Counted from the first letter of the stretch, positions 54,362-63,203 are shown. The stretch is DNA of 64,000 nucleotides from Microbacterium ginsengiterrae (GCF_014205075.1 NZ_JACHMU010000001.1:930001-994000), one strand, 5' to 3'. Numbers and translations: made by a program. The notes: a model not told the origin generated them from the letters alone.

Positions 54362-55168
54362 ATGGCACACCGCGAAGACATCGAATGCTGGCTCACCGAC
54401 ATGGACGGCGTCCTCGTCCATGAGAACGAGGCCATCCCCGGCGCATCCGAACTGCTCGCGGGATGGGAGGATGCCGGCATCCCCTACCTGGTGCTCACGA
54501 ACAACTCGATCTTCACCGCCCGCGACCTCTCCGCTCGGCTGCGAGCGAGCGGTCTTCGGGTCCCGGAGGAGCGCATCTGGACGTCGGCGCTCGCGACGGC
54601 GGACTTCCTCAAGCAGCAGGTCCCCGGCGGATCGGCCTTCGTCATCGGAGAGGCGGGCATCCTCACCGCCCTGCACGACGCCGGTTTCGTGATGACCGAG
54701 ACGGACCCGGACTTCGTCGTCGTCGGGGAGACCCGCACCTACTCGTTCGAGGCCATCACCAGGGCCATCCGACTGATCAGTGCCGGGGCACGGTTCATCA
54801 TCACCAACCCGGACGCCACCGGCCCGAGCATGGAGGGTCCGCTGCCCGCCACCGGCGCCGTCGCGGCGCTCATCACCAAGGCGACGGGTCGCCAGCCGTA
54901 CGTGGTCGGCAAGCCGAATCCGATGATGTTCCGCTCGGCTCTCAACAAGATCGGCGCGCACTCCAAGAAGACCGGCATGATCGGCGACCGGATGGACACC
55001 GACATCGTGGCCGGTATCGAGGCCGGGCTGCACACGGTGCTCGTCCTCACCGGCATCAGCGACCAGGCCGAGATCGAGAAGTACCCGTTCCGCCCGGACG
55101 AGGTCGTCGACTCCGTCGCCGACCTGCTGCCCACCATCACGGGGACGATCCCGACCGTCGAGAGCTGA
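54362..55168 (+). CDS. nagD: HAD-IIA family phosphatase (NagD-like)
   Basis: 268-residue haloacid-dehalogenase phosphatase. DMDGVLV (nucleophile Asp13, Asp15), LTNNS, VVGKPNPMMFRSAL and MIGDRMDTDIVAG are the four HAD motifs; the large C2 cap marks subclass IIA. It should dephosphorylate small sugar or nucleotide phosphates. Leaderless start. Lies upstream of YdeI and a small membrane protein on the same strand. Confidence 0.92.
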   Translation: MAHREDIECWLTDMDGVLVHENEAIPGASELLAGWEDAGIPYLVLTNNSIFTARDLSARLRASGLRVPEERIWTSALATADFLKQQVPGGSAFVIGEAGILTALHDAGFVMTETDPDFVVVGETRTYSFEAITRAIRLISAGARFIITNPDATGPSMEGPLPATGAVAALITKATGRQPYVVGKPNPMMFRSALNKIGAHSKKTGMIGDRMDTDIVAGIEAGLHTVLVLTGISDQAEIEKYPFRPDEVVDSVADLLPTITGTIPTVES

Positions 55169-55181
55169 ATCGAGCCCAGAC

Positions 55182-55745
55182 GTGAGCGTTCTCGACGACG
55201 GGGACCGGATCAGTCCGGCGGATGCCGCGAGCTGGCGCGCCTGGCTCGATGCGCATCACGCGACCGCGGCAGGCGTCTGGGTGCTGAACGTGCGCGGATC
55301 GAGCGGCGGGCTCGACTATGAGGATGCCGTCCGCCAGGCCCTCTGCTTCGGGTGGATCGACGGACCCGTCCGGTCGTTCCCCGAGGGGAACGGGCAGTGG
55401 TTCTCGCCGAGGCGACCGTCGAGCGGGTGGGCGGCGACCAACAAGGAACGCCTGGCCGAACTCGAGGCTGCGGGGCTCATGATGCCCGCCGGCATCCGCG
55501 CCGTCGAACTCGCGAAGACGAACGGCTCGTGGGAGATGCTCGACGGCCCGGAGGCGGGGATCGAACCGGCCGAACTCACCGCGGCGCTGGATGCGGTGCC
55601 GGCCGCCAGAGCATCGTGGGATGCGTTCCCGAAGTCGGTGAAGAAGTACGGATTGACCCAGATCGCCACCGCGAAGCGACCGCAGACGCGCGCCGCCCGC
55701 ATCGCGAAGATCGTGGCGGATGCCGCAGAAGGGAAGCGCCCATGA
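55182..55745 (+). CDS. YdeI/OmpD-associated family protein
   Basis: 187-residue protein with the YdeI signature: WRAWLDAHHATAAGVWVLN, YEDAVRQALCFGWIDGPVRSF and FSPRRPSSGWAATNKERLAEL, and the C-terminal KRPQTRAARIAKIV helix. Function in bacteria is unclear (some members resist antimicrobial peptides). It lies 13 bases after the nagD-like gene, so it is probably co-transcribed. Confidence 0.88.
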   Translation: MSVLDDGDRISPADAASWRAWLDAHHATAAGVWVLNVRGSSGGLDYEDAVRQALCFGWIDGPVRSFPEGNGQWFSPRRPSSGWAATNKERLAELEAAGLMMPAGIRAVELAKTNGSWEMLDGPEAGIEPAELTAALDAVPAARASWDAFPKSVKKYGLTQIATAKRPQTRAARIAKIVADAAEGKRP

Positions 55746-55906
55746 GCCAGAGCGACCTGCTCTTCCTCGTCATGATCCTCATCGTCCTGTCATCGCTCAC
55801 GATCTTCATCGTGCAGTTCGTCCGTTCGCGCCGCCGTGACGGACACGGGGACGGCCGCTCGGGAAACTGGTGGGAAGGCCCTTGGGACGACGACCGGAAG
55901 GGCTGA
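55742..55906 (+). CDS. Small single-pass membrane protein
   Basis: 54-residue protein: short N-terminus, one TM helix (LLFLVMILIVLSSLTIFIV) and a charged, Trp-containing tail (NWWEGPWDDD). The ATG overlaps the YdeI stop as ATGA, good support for being real. No family recognised. Confidence 0.72.
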   Translation: MSQSDLLFLVMILIVLSSLTIFIVQFVRSRRRDGHGDGRSGNWWEGPWDDDRKG

Positions 55907-55955
55907 GCTCACCGGGCCGATGAGGTTGCGGGATCGCGGCGATCGCGCCGACTGG

Positions 55956-57119
55956 TCAGCGCGTCGTGAGCACGAGACGGCGCAGTTCGGCAACCGGCTC
56001 CGGCATCCGCAGCGGCCCTGCTCCCGGCGTGATCGTGCCGAGGATGCGCGGCTCCCTCGCCCCCGTGCCGGCCGGGGCGACGGCGGCGACACCATGCATC
56101 GTGCACCAGCCGATGAGGGCGAACAGGATCGCCTCCTTCGCGTCAGCGGAAGCACCGAGCTCATCGGCGAGCACCACCTCGGTGTCGGGCACGGCGGCGC
56201 GCAGCCCATCCATCATCAGCGGGTTGTGGCATCCTCCGCCCGAGACGGCGAGGAAGCCGATGCCCGCGGCGCGGACGTCCTGCGCGACGGTGCGCACGGT
56301 GAGCTCGGTGAGGGTGCGCACGAGGTCGACGGCCGGGATGTCGCGGCCCAGCCCGTCGACGTGGCGGCGGACGTAGGCGAGGTGGAAGTGCTCCTTACCA
56401 GTGCTCTTCGGAGCGGGCTGGGCGTAATACGGGTCGGCGAGCAGCGCGGTCAGCAGTTCGTCATCGACCTTGCCCGCGCGGGCGATGCGCGCGTCCTCGT
56501 CGTAACCCAGCGGGTCCATCCCGTACGTGGTGATCACGGCGTCGACGAGTGCATTGGCGGGGCCGACGTCGTATGCGCTGATCCTGTCGCCGCCCACCAC
56601 GGTGATGTTGGCGATCCCGCCCAGATTCAGGGCTCCGGTCACGCCGGCGCGATCGCGCAGAAGCAGTTCGTCGAGGAAGGAGACCAGCGGTGCGCCGTGC
56701 CCTCCGGCAGTGATGTCGCGGATGCGGACGTCCGAGACGACCGGCACGCCGACGGCCTCGGCGATCCAGGCGGGCTGCCCGATCTGCAGCGTCCCACGGG
56801 CGTGACCGCCCTCGACCCAGTGATAGACGGTCTGCCCGTGCGTGCACACGGCATCGACGCCCCCGACGGATGCCGCGGCATCCCGCGCGACGTCGGCGAA
56901 GGCCTGACCGATCAGGGTGTCCAGTTCGGCGACCTCGGCGAGCGTGGTCGCCGCCGGCGGGAGCGCCGCGATCAGACGCGCGCGCAGCCGCTCGTCATAG
57001 GGGACGCTGTCCGAGTGCAGCACGGTGCCGGAGAGGACCCCACCCTGCTCGTGGAAGTCCACCACGGTGACGTCGATCCCGTCGTGGGATGTGCCAGAGA
57101 GCAGGCCGAGTACGCGCAT
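55956..57119 (-). CDS. anmK: Anhydro-N-acetylmuramic acid kinase
   Basis: 387-residue sugar kinase of peptidoglycan recycling; it converts 1,6-anhydro-MurNAc to MurNAc-6-phosphate. GLLSGTSHDGIDV is the ATP-binding loop (the family usually has GTSxDG), and GQTVYHW, GGIANITVVG and SGGGCHNP are all present. ATG at 57119 has GAGGA upstream. A CGGTGGG/CCCACCG inverted repeat is in its leader. Confidence 0.93.
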   Translation of the reverse strand: MRVLGLLSGTSHDGIDVTVVDFHEQGGVLSGTVLHSDSVPYDERLRARLIAALPPAATTLAEVAELDTLIGQAFADVARDAAASVGGVDAVCTHGQTVYHWVEGGHARGTLQIGQPAWIAEAVGVPVVSDVRIRDITAGGHGAPLVSFLDELLLRDRAGVTGALNLGGIANITVVGGDRISAYDVGPANALVDAVITTYGMDPLGYDEDARIARAGKVDDELLTALLADPYYAQPAPKSTGKEHFHLAYVRRHVDGLGRDIPAVDLVRTLTELTVRTVAQDVRAAGIGFLAVSGGGCHNPLMMDGLRAAVPDTEVVLADELGASADAKEAILFALIGWCTMHGVAAVAPAGTGAREPRILGTITPGAGPLRMPEPVAELRRLVLTTR

Positions 57120-57130
57120 GAATCCTCTTC

Positions 57131-57150
57131 CGGTGGGGGCCATCCCACCG
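57131..57150. promoter_or_regulatory. Inverted repeat CGGTGGG-N6-CCCACCG upstream of anmK
   Basis: Perfect 7-base arms with a six-base spacer, 12 bases before the anmK start. Suitable for a dimeric regulator or an RNA hairpin; the responsible factor is unknown. Confidence 0.45.
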
Positions 57151-57179
57151 TATCCCGCCCGACACTGCGTGACGGACAG

Positions 57180-57220
57180 GAATGAGGGCCGCCCCCGTCG
57201 CACGGGAGCGGCCCTCATTC
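57180..57220. terminator. Terminator between anmK and the ABC operon
   Basis: GAATGAGGGCCGC (57180-57192) and GCGGCCCTCATTC (57208-57220) are exact complements with a 15-base loop that itself pairs CCC/GGG. It follows the stop of the MacB-like ATPase gene (57236, minus). Confidence 0.8.
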
Positions 57221-57235
57221 GCCGGTGGAGCGGGG

Positions 57236-57925
57236 TCAGACGGTGGCGACTGCCGTGAGGCGGCCGTCGATCATCTCGAGAACCCGATCGCAGTGCTCGA
57301 GCACGTCGCGGTCGTGAGTGACCATCACGACGGCCACGCCGTCGGTGTGCGCACGGTCGGCCAGAAGCTGGACGACCTCATGACTGCGTGCCCGGTCGAG
57401 CGCCGCGGTCGGTTCGTCGACGAGCAGGACGCTCGGGTCGTTGACCATCGCGCGGGCGATGCCGACGCGCTGGCGCTCTCCACCGGAGAGCTGACCGGGG
57501 CGGTGACCGGCGCGGTGCGCCATCCCGACCGCGTCGAGCAGCGGCGCGGGGTCGACCTTGCGGTTGCCCGCGATCCGACCCGCCAGGCGCAGCTGGTCGG
57601 CGGAGGTGAGCGCCGCGAGCAGGTTGTTCGACTGGAAGACGAAGCCGATGTTCTTCTTGCGGAACCGTGCGGCCGCACCGGGGCGCAGCGAGGTCACGTC
57701 CGTGCCGTGCACGCGCACGGCGCCGGAGTCGGGGCGGGCCAGCGCACCGGCGATCGCGAGCAGCGACGACTTGCCGGAGCCGGACGGACCGACGATCGCG
57801 ACGAACTCTCCCGGCATGACCTGGAGCGAGACGTCGTCGAGTGCACGGACGCGGGAGTCCCCGTCACCGAGCTCGAGCACGGCGCCCTGGATGTCGAGGG
57901 CGGGGGTGGTGGTTGCGTCAGTCAT
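57236..57925 (-). CDS. MacB/LolD-type ABC ATPase
   Basis: 229-residue ATPase with Walker A GPSGSGKSS, signature LSGGERQRVGIARAM and Walker B VLLVDEPTAALD, the MacB/LolD subgroup that pairs with FtsX-like permeases. Its ATG overlaps the permease stop (57922-57925), so the pair forms one transporter. Probably a mechanotransmission-type envelope or efflux machine. Confidence 0.93.
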   Translation of the reverse strand: MTDATTTPALDIQGAVLELGDGDSRVRALDDVSLQVMPGEFVAIVGPSGSGKSSLLAIAGALARPDSGAVRVHGTDVTSLRPGAAARFRKKNIGFVFQSNNLLAALTSADQLRLAGRIAGNRKVDPAPLLDAVGMAHRAGHRPGQLSGGERQRVGIARAMVNDPSVLLVDEPTAALDRARSHEVVQLLADRAHTDGVAVVMVTHDRDVLEHCDRVLEMIDGRLTAVATV

Positions 57926-59064
57926 CGCTGGCCTCCCAGAGCGTTGAGCGGGTCGATCCGGACGATGCGCAGCACCGCGACGGCGGCGCCGATCAGGCCG
58001 AGGACGATCGTCGTGAGCGAAGCGATCGCGATCGGTGCGGCCTCGAGGTCGAACGGCATGGCGGCGGGCATCGCAGCGCCGAGGCCGACTCCGGCGGCCA
58101 CGCCGATCACGGTGAAGCCGATCAACAGGATCGCCGCCTGGGCGAGGCTGTCACGGAGCAGGAACCGCGCGGATGCACCCTGAGCACGGAGCACGGCGAT
58201 GTCGTGGCTGCGCTGGATGGTCCAGACCGTGAAGAACGCTCCGACGACGAGGGCGCAGATCACGTAGAGGAACACCTGGATCATGCTGAGCGTCAGCGTC
58301 TCGGCCTCGTAGCCGGGCGAGGCGTTGAACGACTCGGTGAGGGTCATCGTCGTGGTGTCGGCCTCCGCATCGATCGCGGCGAAGTCGACGTCCGCGCCGT
58401 CCTCCGCGAGAAGGGCGACGACGCTGGAGTACGGGAAGTCCAGCTCGTCGAAGTCCGCCTCGGTCGGCGCACCGGCCGGCGCCGCACCCGCGGCGATGAG
58501 CCGCCACGTGTCGATCGGCAGGTAGGCGACGTCGACGTGCCCGAAGGTCGCCTGACCCTCGGTGAACCCGATGACGGTCAGCTCGGTGTCGACGCGGTCG
58601 AGCGTCACGACGGTGCCGATCTCGACGCCGTCATCCTTGAGCGTCTCGGAGACGATGATGCCGTCGACGGCTCCGAGCTGCTCGCCGGAGGAGACCTCGG
58701 GAGAGAGGAACCCGTCCGGCTCGACGCCGAAGAGCGTGAGGTCGACCTGCGTGTCGTCGTCCGTCACGGTGTTGATGATGTTGACGCCCATCGGCTCGGC
58801 CTCGGCGATGCCGGGGGCATCGACCCAGGCCTCGAGCTGATCGTCGTCGACGACCGAGCGGCTGAAGGCGTTGTCGGTCATGGTGCCTTCGTCGAACGCA
58901 AAGGCGGTCGCCGGCATCGACTTGAGGCCGGAGACTCCGTCGTTGACGAGGCCGGAGGAGAGGCCGGAGAGCAGCACGACGAGAACCGAGATCAGAGCGA
59001 TCACGATGCCCATCAGTGTGAACCGACCGCGAGCGAAGCGAAGTTCGCGCAAAGCGAGGAACAT
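57922..59064 (-). CDS. FtsX/MacB-like ABC permease
   Basis: 380-residue membrane protein: N-terminal TM helix (GIVIALISVLVVLLSGLSSG), a large extracytoplasmic domain (about 50-250) and three C-terminal TM helices, the last preceded by RSHDIAVLRAQGAS, the FtsX core motif. ATG at 59064 has AGGAAA upstream. It is downstream of a TetR gene and an operator-like palindrome. Confidence 0.9.
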   Translation of the reverse strand: MFLALRELRFARGRFTLMGIVIALISVLVVLLSGLSSGLVNDGVSGLKSMPATAFAFDEGTMTDNAFSRSVVDDDQLEAWVDAPGIAEAEPMGVNIINTVTDDDTQVDLTLFGVEPDGFLSPEVSSGEQLGAVDGIIVSETLKDDGVEIGTVVTLDRVDTELTVIGFTEGQATFGHVDVAYLPIDTWRLIAAGAAPAGAPTEADFDELDFPYSSVVALLAEDGADVDFAAIDAEADTTTMTLTESFNASPGYEAETLTLSMIQVFLYVICALVVGAFFTVWTIQRSHDIAVLRAQGASARFLLRDSLAQAAILLIGFTVIGVAAGVGLGAAMPAAMPFDLEAAPIAIASLTTIVLGLIGAAVAVLRIVRIDPLNALGGQR

Positions 59065-59087
59065 AGGTGAATTTCCTGGTCGAGTTA

Positions 59088-59123
59088 CCGACACACCGTC
59101 GGCATGATAGTGACAGTATGTCA
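59088..59123. promoter_or_regulatory. Paired palindromes, candidate TetR operators
   Basis: CCGACACACCGTCGG (59088-59102, 5-base arms) and TGACAGTATGTCA (59111-59123, 5-base arms) lie just upstream of the permease start and downstream of the TetR gene on the same strand. They fit a TetR-family operator controlling the ABC operon. Confidence 0.5.
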
Positions 59124-59164
59124 GGAAATCGCCAGATCGCCGAATCGAGCGGGGCGATCGCGGG

Positions 59165-59737
59165 TCAGCCGAGGCCGTTCACGAGCAGCGCATACACGTC
59201 ATCGGCCGCCTCCCGGGGGTCCACCCCGTGCGCGACCAGCTGCACGCCGGCGCCGATGACCCCCTGCGCGAGAAGGGCGCCCCGCTGCGGAGAGCGGTGA
59301 CCGAGTTCCTCCAGGACATGGACGAGGGGGCGCAGCAGGGCGTCGTGCAGCACCATGAGGTCCTCGAGGCGACTCGGCGAGAGGTCTGCACCGCGCAACG
59401 CGCCGGCGATCTCGTGCCGACCGTCCGCGGTCATGGTCATCGTGGCGTCGACGAAGACGCGCAGCTGCGCGAGCCCGGGGGCGACACCCTCCAGCGCCTG
59501 CTCGATCTCGGCGTCCCAGCTCTCGATGGCCGCGATCGCGACGCCGACGAGGAGGTCGTCCTTGGAGGGGAAATAGTCGTAGAAGCTCGACCGGGACAAG
59601 CCGGTCCGTTCGCACACGCTGCGCGGAGTGACGCCGGCGACGCCGGACTCGCGCACGATGTCCTCGGCGGCGGCGATGAGCGCGGCACGCTGCGCGGCGC
59701 GGTGCTCCGCCACGGAGGGCGCACTGATCTTGGGCAT
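59165..59737 (-). CDS. TetR-family transcriptional regulator
   Basis: 190 residues. N-terminal HTH (TPRSVCERTGLSRSSFYDYFPSKDDLLVGV) with the F/Y-YxYF-s-K motif of TetR; the C-terminal ligand domain is rich in Ala/Leu helices. TAAGAT lies six bases before the ATG at 59737, so it is likely leaderless. Same strand as and directly upstream of the FtsX/MacB operon, its probable target. Confidence 0.92.
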   Translation of the reverse strand: MPKISAPSVAEHRAAQRAALIAAAEDIVRESGVAGVTPRSVCERTGLSRSSFYDYFPSKDDLLVGVAIAAIESWDAEIEQALEGVAPGLAQLRVFVDATMTMTADGRHEIAGALRGADLSPSRLEDLMVLHDALLRPLVHVLEELGHRSPQRGALLAQGVIGAGVQLVAHGVDPREAADDVYALLVNGLG

Positions 59738-59743
59738 TGGAAT

Positions 59744-59749
59744 ATCTTA
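59744..59749 (-). promoter_or_regulatory. -10 element TAAGAT, leaderless start of TetR gene
   Basis: TAAGAT on the minus strand with six bases (ATTCCA) to the ATG at 59737. Confidence 0.55.
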
Positions 59750-59794
59750 GGCCGCTCGCGGAACCACCGGTGAGGCGGCGGTTCGCGAGCGGCC
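59750..59794 (-). terminator. Hairpin terminator downstream of the small membrane protein gene
   Basis: CGGCGGTTCGCGAGCGGCC (59776-59794) pairs almost perfectly with GGCCGCTCGCGGAACCACCG (59750-59769), one bulge and one mismatch. It separates the 59812 gene from the TetR promoter. Confidence 0.75.
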
Positions 59795-59811
59795 GTGGGT
59801 CGGGGTCGGGG

Positions 59812-60171
59812 TCAGCGCCAGACGGTCGCCATGAGGATGTTGACCACGGTGAGCAGGGCGATGGTGGGGAGCACCCAGCCGGCCACTGCCTCCTTCTTGC
59901 GGTTGATGAGCGCGATCACGACGATCACGATGAGCACGACGAGCTTCGCCGTGATCTTCGCGTTGTTCACGTCGTCACCGCGACCGAGGGCGTACTGCAT
60001 GCCGACGAGCGCGATGCCGGTGACGAGCATGGTCCAGGCACCGTGCATGATGCCGGGGATGATGCGCGCCGTCTTCTCGCGCATCGCCGAGCTCTGGTAG
60101 ACCACGCCACCGAGCAGGGCGACGACGCCGATGATGTGCAGGGCAAGGATGACGTTCTTCAGAATCTCCAC
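59812..60171 (-). CDS. Small four-TM membrane protein
   Basis: 119 residues with four hydrophobic helices (ALHIIGVVALLGGVVYQS; MLVTGIALVGMQYALG; ITAKLVVLIVIVVIALI; VLPTIALLTVVNILMATV). This resembles a family of actinobacterial hypothetical membrane proteins near heme-copper or CopD-like folds. A His in the first helix is conserved-looking, but I cannot assign a cofactor. Confidence 0.75.
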   Translation of the reverse strand: MEILKNVILALHIIGVVALLGGVVYQSSAMREKTARIIPGIMHGAWTMLVTGIALVGMQYALGRGDDVNNAKITAKLVVLIVIVVIALINRKKEAVAGWVLPTIALLTVVNILMATVWR

Positions 60172-60202
60172 ACCGCCAGCATACCGACAGGCCGTCGGAA
60201 AG

Positions 60203-61105
60203 CTAGCGGAGGATGAACGCGGCCGCGCCGATCAGTGGGCCTTCGTCGCCGAGGCCCGATCGCACGACCCGCGCGGCACGCGAGTAGTCGTGTGCTGCCG
60301 AAGCCGTGAGTGCGCGCTGGACGAGATCGATGTAGTCGTCCGAGACGCGTGAGAAACCACCGCCGATCGCGACCATGTCGAGGTCGACGAGCGTCGCGGC
60401 ATCCGCGAGCGTCTCGCCCACCGCCTGCGCCGACCGTTCGATCGCCGCACGGGCGACCCTGTCTCCGGCTGCGGCATCCCGTGCGAGGTCCTCGCCGGTC
60501 TCGCCGTCCCACCCCTGAGAGCGTGCCCACGCAGCACTGGCGGGTCCGGAGGCGATCTCCTCGAGGGTCAGACCACCCTCACGCCGCATCTGGCCGAGAT
60601 GACCGGCGTTCCCGGATGCCCCGGGGATGTACTGCCCGCCCATCACGAAGCCTCCGCCGACCCCGGTGGACACGACGATCGACAGCGACGCACGCGCATC
60701 ACGAGTGGCGCCGAGCCAGGACTCGGCGAGCGCGAGCGCACCCCCGTCGTGCCCGAACACCGTGGGGATCTCGCGGCCGAGCACCGAGGATGCCGCCGAA
60801 CGCACCGCATCCGCCAGCCGGTATCCGCGCGCGGCCGGCATGTTCACGGGGAAGATCGACCCGGAGTCGCGGTCGACGGGTCCTGCGCTGCCGACCCCTG
60901 CGCCGACGACGTCAGCGTCCGCCGGAGCCGCGGCGAGCGCGTGTTCGACGACGGCGGCGATCGCGTCGTCCAGCGAGGCTGACGTCGCATCCCTGCCGGT
61001 CGCCCGCCGGCTGCGGCTGCCGGCGAGCACGTCACCGTCCGCGGTGACGAGCGCCGCCTCCAGCTTCGTCCCGCCGACGTCGACGGCGAGGGCGAGGCGG
61101 GTCAC
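60203..61105 (-). CDS. ROK family sugar kinase
   Basis: 300-residue ROK kinase: LAVDVGGTKLEAALV phosphate-1 motif, GVGSAGPVD, STGVGGGFVMGG and VAIGGGFSRV adenosine motif. The ROK zinc-binding Cys cluster is absent and the metal-site region reads GNAGHLGQM (His kept), so it is a zinc-free subtype. GTG at 61105 overlaps the pyrE stop as GTGA. Likely glucokinase/NagK-like; substrate unknown. Confidence 0.9.
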   Translation of the reverse strand: MTRLALAVDVGGTKLEAALVTADGDVLAGSRSRRATGRDATSASLDDAIAAVVEHALAAAPADADVVGAGVGSAGPVDRDSGSIFPVNMPAARGYRLADAVRSAASSVLGREIPTVFGHDGGALALAESWLGATRDARASLSIVVSTGVGGGFVMGGQYIPGASGNAGHLGQMRREGGLTLEEIASGPASAAWARSQGWDGETGEDLARDAAAGDRVARAAIERSAQAVGETLADAATLVDLDMVAIGGGFSRVSDDYIDLVQRALTASAAHDYSRAARVVRSGLGDEGPLIGAAAFILR

Positions 61106-61659
61106 TGGGGGTCGAGTCCGAGGTCGTCGAGGTCGAAGGCGGCGAGCCACTGCAGGCCTTCGGCTTCGATCGCGGCCTGGGCCCCGGTCTTCCGGTCGAC
61201 GATCACCGCGACGGCGACGACCTCCGCGCCCTCGCGGCGCAGAGCCTCGACAGCCTTGAGCGCCGACTGCCCGGTCGTCGAGGTGTCCTCGAGCACGACG
61301 ACGCGCTTGCCGGCGACGTCGGCCCCTTCGATCTGACGGCCGCGGCCGTGGTCCTTCGGCTCCTTGCGGACGACGAACGCGTCCAACGGGTGCTCGGTGG
61401 CCACCGAGGCGTGCATGACCGCGTTCGCGATCGGGTCGGCGCCGAGAGTGAGGCCACCGACGGCGACCACGTCGAGCCCGTCGATGAGATCGAGCATGAT
61501 GCGCCCGATGGCCGGGGCGGCCCTGTGGTCGAGGGTCAGCTTCCGCATGTCGACGTAGTACGTGGCCTTCTTGCCGCTGGAGAGCGTGAAGTCGCCGTGG
61601 AACACCGCCTCATCCTTGATCAGGGCGAGCAGGGACGAGCGGTCGTCTTCGTGGGTCAC
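61102..61659 (-). CDS. pyrE: Orotate phosphoribosyltransferase
   Basis: 185-residue enzyme that makes OMP from orotate and PRPP. LSSGKKATYYVDMRK at the N-terminus and the PRPP loop VVVLEDTSTTGQSAL are diagnostic. GTG at 61659 follows TACACT by seven bases (leaderless). It precedes the ROK kinase gene in the same operon. Confidence 0.93.
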   Translation of the reverse strand: MTHEDDRSSLLALIKDEAVFHGDFTLSSGKKATYYVDMRKLTLDHRAAPAIGRIMLDLIDGLDVVAVGGLTLGADPIANAVMHASVATEHPLDAFVVRKEPKDHGRGRQIEGADVAGKRVVVLEDTSTTGQSALKAVEALRREGAEVVAVAVIVDRKTGAQAAIEAEGLQWLAAFDLDDLGLDPQ

Positions 61660-61666
61660 GGCATCC

Positions 61667-61672
61667 AGTGTA
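61667..61672 (-). promoter_or_regulatory. -10 element TACACT, leaderless start of pyrE
   Basis: TACACT on the minus strand with seven bases to the GTG at 61659. Confidence 0.45.
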
Positions 61673-61738
61673 GGGCGCGGCGGCCGGCACGCAGAGGCGC
61701 GTCGCCTATCGTGGGGGGACCACGACGCACGGAGGCTC

Positions 61739-62275
61739 ATGTTCTCGTTCGACCCCTACGCCGAATTGGCCGCTCTGCGCGATTTCGCGCCGCTCGAACT
61801 GACCAGCCCGGACTTCGCGCCCGGCGCCCCGCTGCCGCTGTTCGCCTGGTCGGCCGACCGCGGTGGCGAGGACCGCTCCCCCGCGTTGCAGTGGTCGCAG
61901 CCGCCGGTCGGGACCAAGAGCATCGCGATCTCCTGCTTCGATCCCGATGCGCCCACCGGATCGGGCTTCTGGCACTGGGCGGTGTTCGACCTGCCGGCGA
62001 CCACGCGCGCGCTCCCCAGCGGAATCGGCGATGTCGGAGCGCTCCCCGGCGGAGCGAAGGTGCTGCCGAACGAGGCGCGCTCGGAGCGCTTCATCGGCGC
62101 CGCCCCGCCGGCGGGGACCGGCGTGCACCGGTACTTCTTCGTCGTCGACGCCCTCGACGTGGAGACCCTGGATCTCGCGCCGGACTCGACACCGGCCGTG
62201 CTCGGCTTCAACCGTCATTTCCATTGCCTCGCCCGCGGTGTGCTCATGGGAACGGCCGATCCCGCCGAGCGCTGA
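61739..62275 (+). CDS. PEBP family protein (YbhB/YbcL-like)
   Basis: 178-residue phosphatidylethanolamine-binding-protein fold. The ligand-pocket motif DPDAPTGSGFWHW and GTGVHRYFFVVDAL are intact. GGAGG precedes the ATG at 61739. Bacterial members have no settled function. Divergent from pyrE with an 80-base spacer. Confidence 0.9.
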   Translation: MFSFDPYAELAALRDFAPLELTSPDFAPGAPLPLFAWSADRGGEDRSPALQWSQPPVGTKSIAISCFDPDAPTGSGFWHWAVFDLPATTRALPSGIGDVGALPGGAKVLPNEARSERFIGAAPPAGTGVHRYFFVVDALDVETLDLAPDSTPAVLGFNRHFHCLARGVLMGTADPAER

Positions 62276-62291
62276 CGTCCGCACTCGCCCG

Positions 62292-62297
62292 TAGGCT
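62292..62297 (+). promoter_or_regulatory. -10 element TAGGCT, leaderless start of xthA
   Basis: TAGGCT with six bases (GGGAGC) to the ATG at 62304. Confidence 0.55.
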
Positions 62298-62303
62298 GGG
62301 AGC

Positions 62304-63149
62304 ATGCGTCTGGCCACCTGGAACATCAACTCGATTCGCACCCGCGTCTCGCGCGCCGTCGACTTCGCCGTCCGCGAGGACATCGATGTGCTCGCGCTGC
62401 AGGAGATCAAGTGCAAGCCCGAGCAGTTCCCGTACGCGCCCTTCGAAGAGGCCGGCTATCACGTCGAGGCCCACGGGCTGAATCAGTGGAACGGCGTCGC
62501 GATCGCCAGCCGTCTGCCGATCACCGACGTGGAGACCTCGTTCGCGGGGATGCCGGGCTTCGCGAAGGGCCATGAGGGCCCGGATGCTCCGCTCGAGGCG
62601 CGCGCGATCGGCGCGATGATCGACGGAGTCAAGGTCTGGAGTCTCTACGTCCCCAACGGCCGCTCGCTCGACGACCCGCACTACCGCTACAAGCTCCACT
62701 GGCTCGACGAGTTGCGCCAGGCGACCGCGGCGGAGCTCGCTGCGAACCCCGAGCTTCCGCTGGCGCTGGTCGGCGACTTCAACATCATCCCCTTCCCCGA
62801 GGACAACGGCGACCCGGCCATCGTCGAGGGCGTCTCGACGCACGTGTCACCGGAGGAGCGCGCGGCGTTCTTCGCCCTGGAGTCCGCCGGCGTCACCGAC
62901 GTCGTGCGGCCCCTCATCCCCGAGGGCTTCACCTACTGGGACTACCAGCGGCTGAAGTTCCCGCGCAACGAGGGGATCCGCATCGACTTCGTCCTCGGCT
63001 CCCGCGCGCTCGCCGATGCGGTCACCGGCGCCTCGATCCACCGCAACGAACGCAAGGGCGAGCAGCCCAGCGATCACGTGCCCGTGGTCGTCGACCTCGA
63101 CTTCGCCGGCACGGACGACGATGACGACATGCCGATGATCTTCGCCTGA
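62304..63149 (+). CDS. xthA: Exodeoxyribonuclease III
   Basis: 281-residue AP endonuclease/3'-exonuclease of base-excision repair. Conserved blocks in order: TWNINSIRTR, LQEIKC (catalytic Glu), YVPNGRSLDD, LVGDFNI (Asp/Asn pair), RIDFVLGS and SDHVPVVVDL (catalytic Asp-His). Full length. Leaderless start at 62304. Confidence 0.95.
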   Translation: MRLATWNINSIRTRVSRAVDFAVREDIDVLALQEIKCKPEQFPYAPFEEAGYHVEAHGLNQWNGVAIASRLPITDVETSFAGMPGFAKGHEGPDAPLEARAIGAMIDGVKVWSLYVPNGRSLDDPHYRYKLHWLDELRQATAAELAANPELPLALVGDFNIIPFPEDNGDPAIVEGVSTHVSPEERAAFFALESAGVTDVVRPLIPEGFTYWDYQRLKFPRNEGIRIDFVLGSRALADAVTGASIHRNERKGEQPSDHVPVVVDLDFAGTDDDDDMPMIFA

Positions 63150-63203
63150 CCGGATCGGCTGGAATCCCCCGCAGGACGGATGCCGTCGGCGGCCGTCCAC
63201 CCG

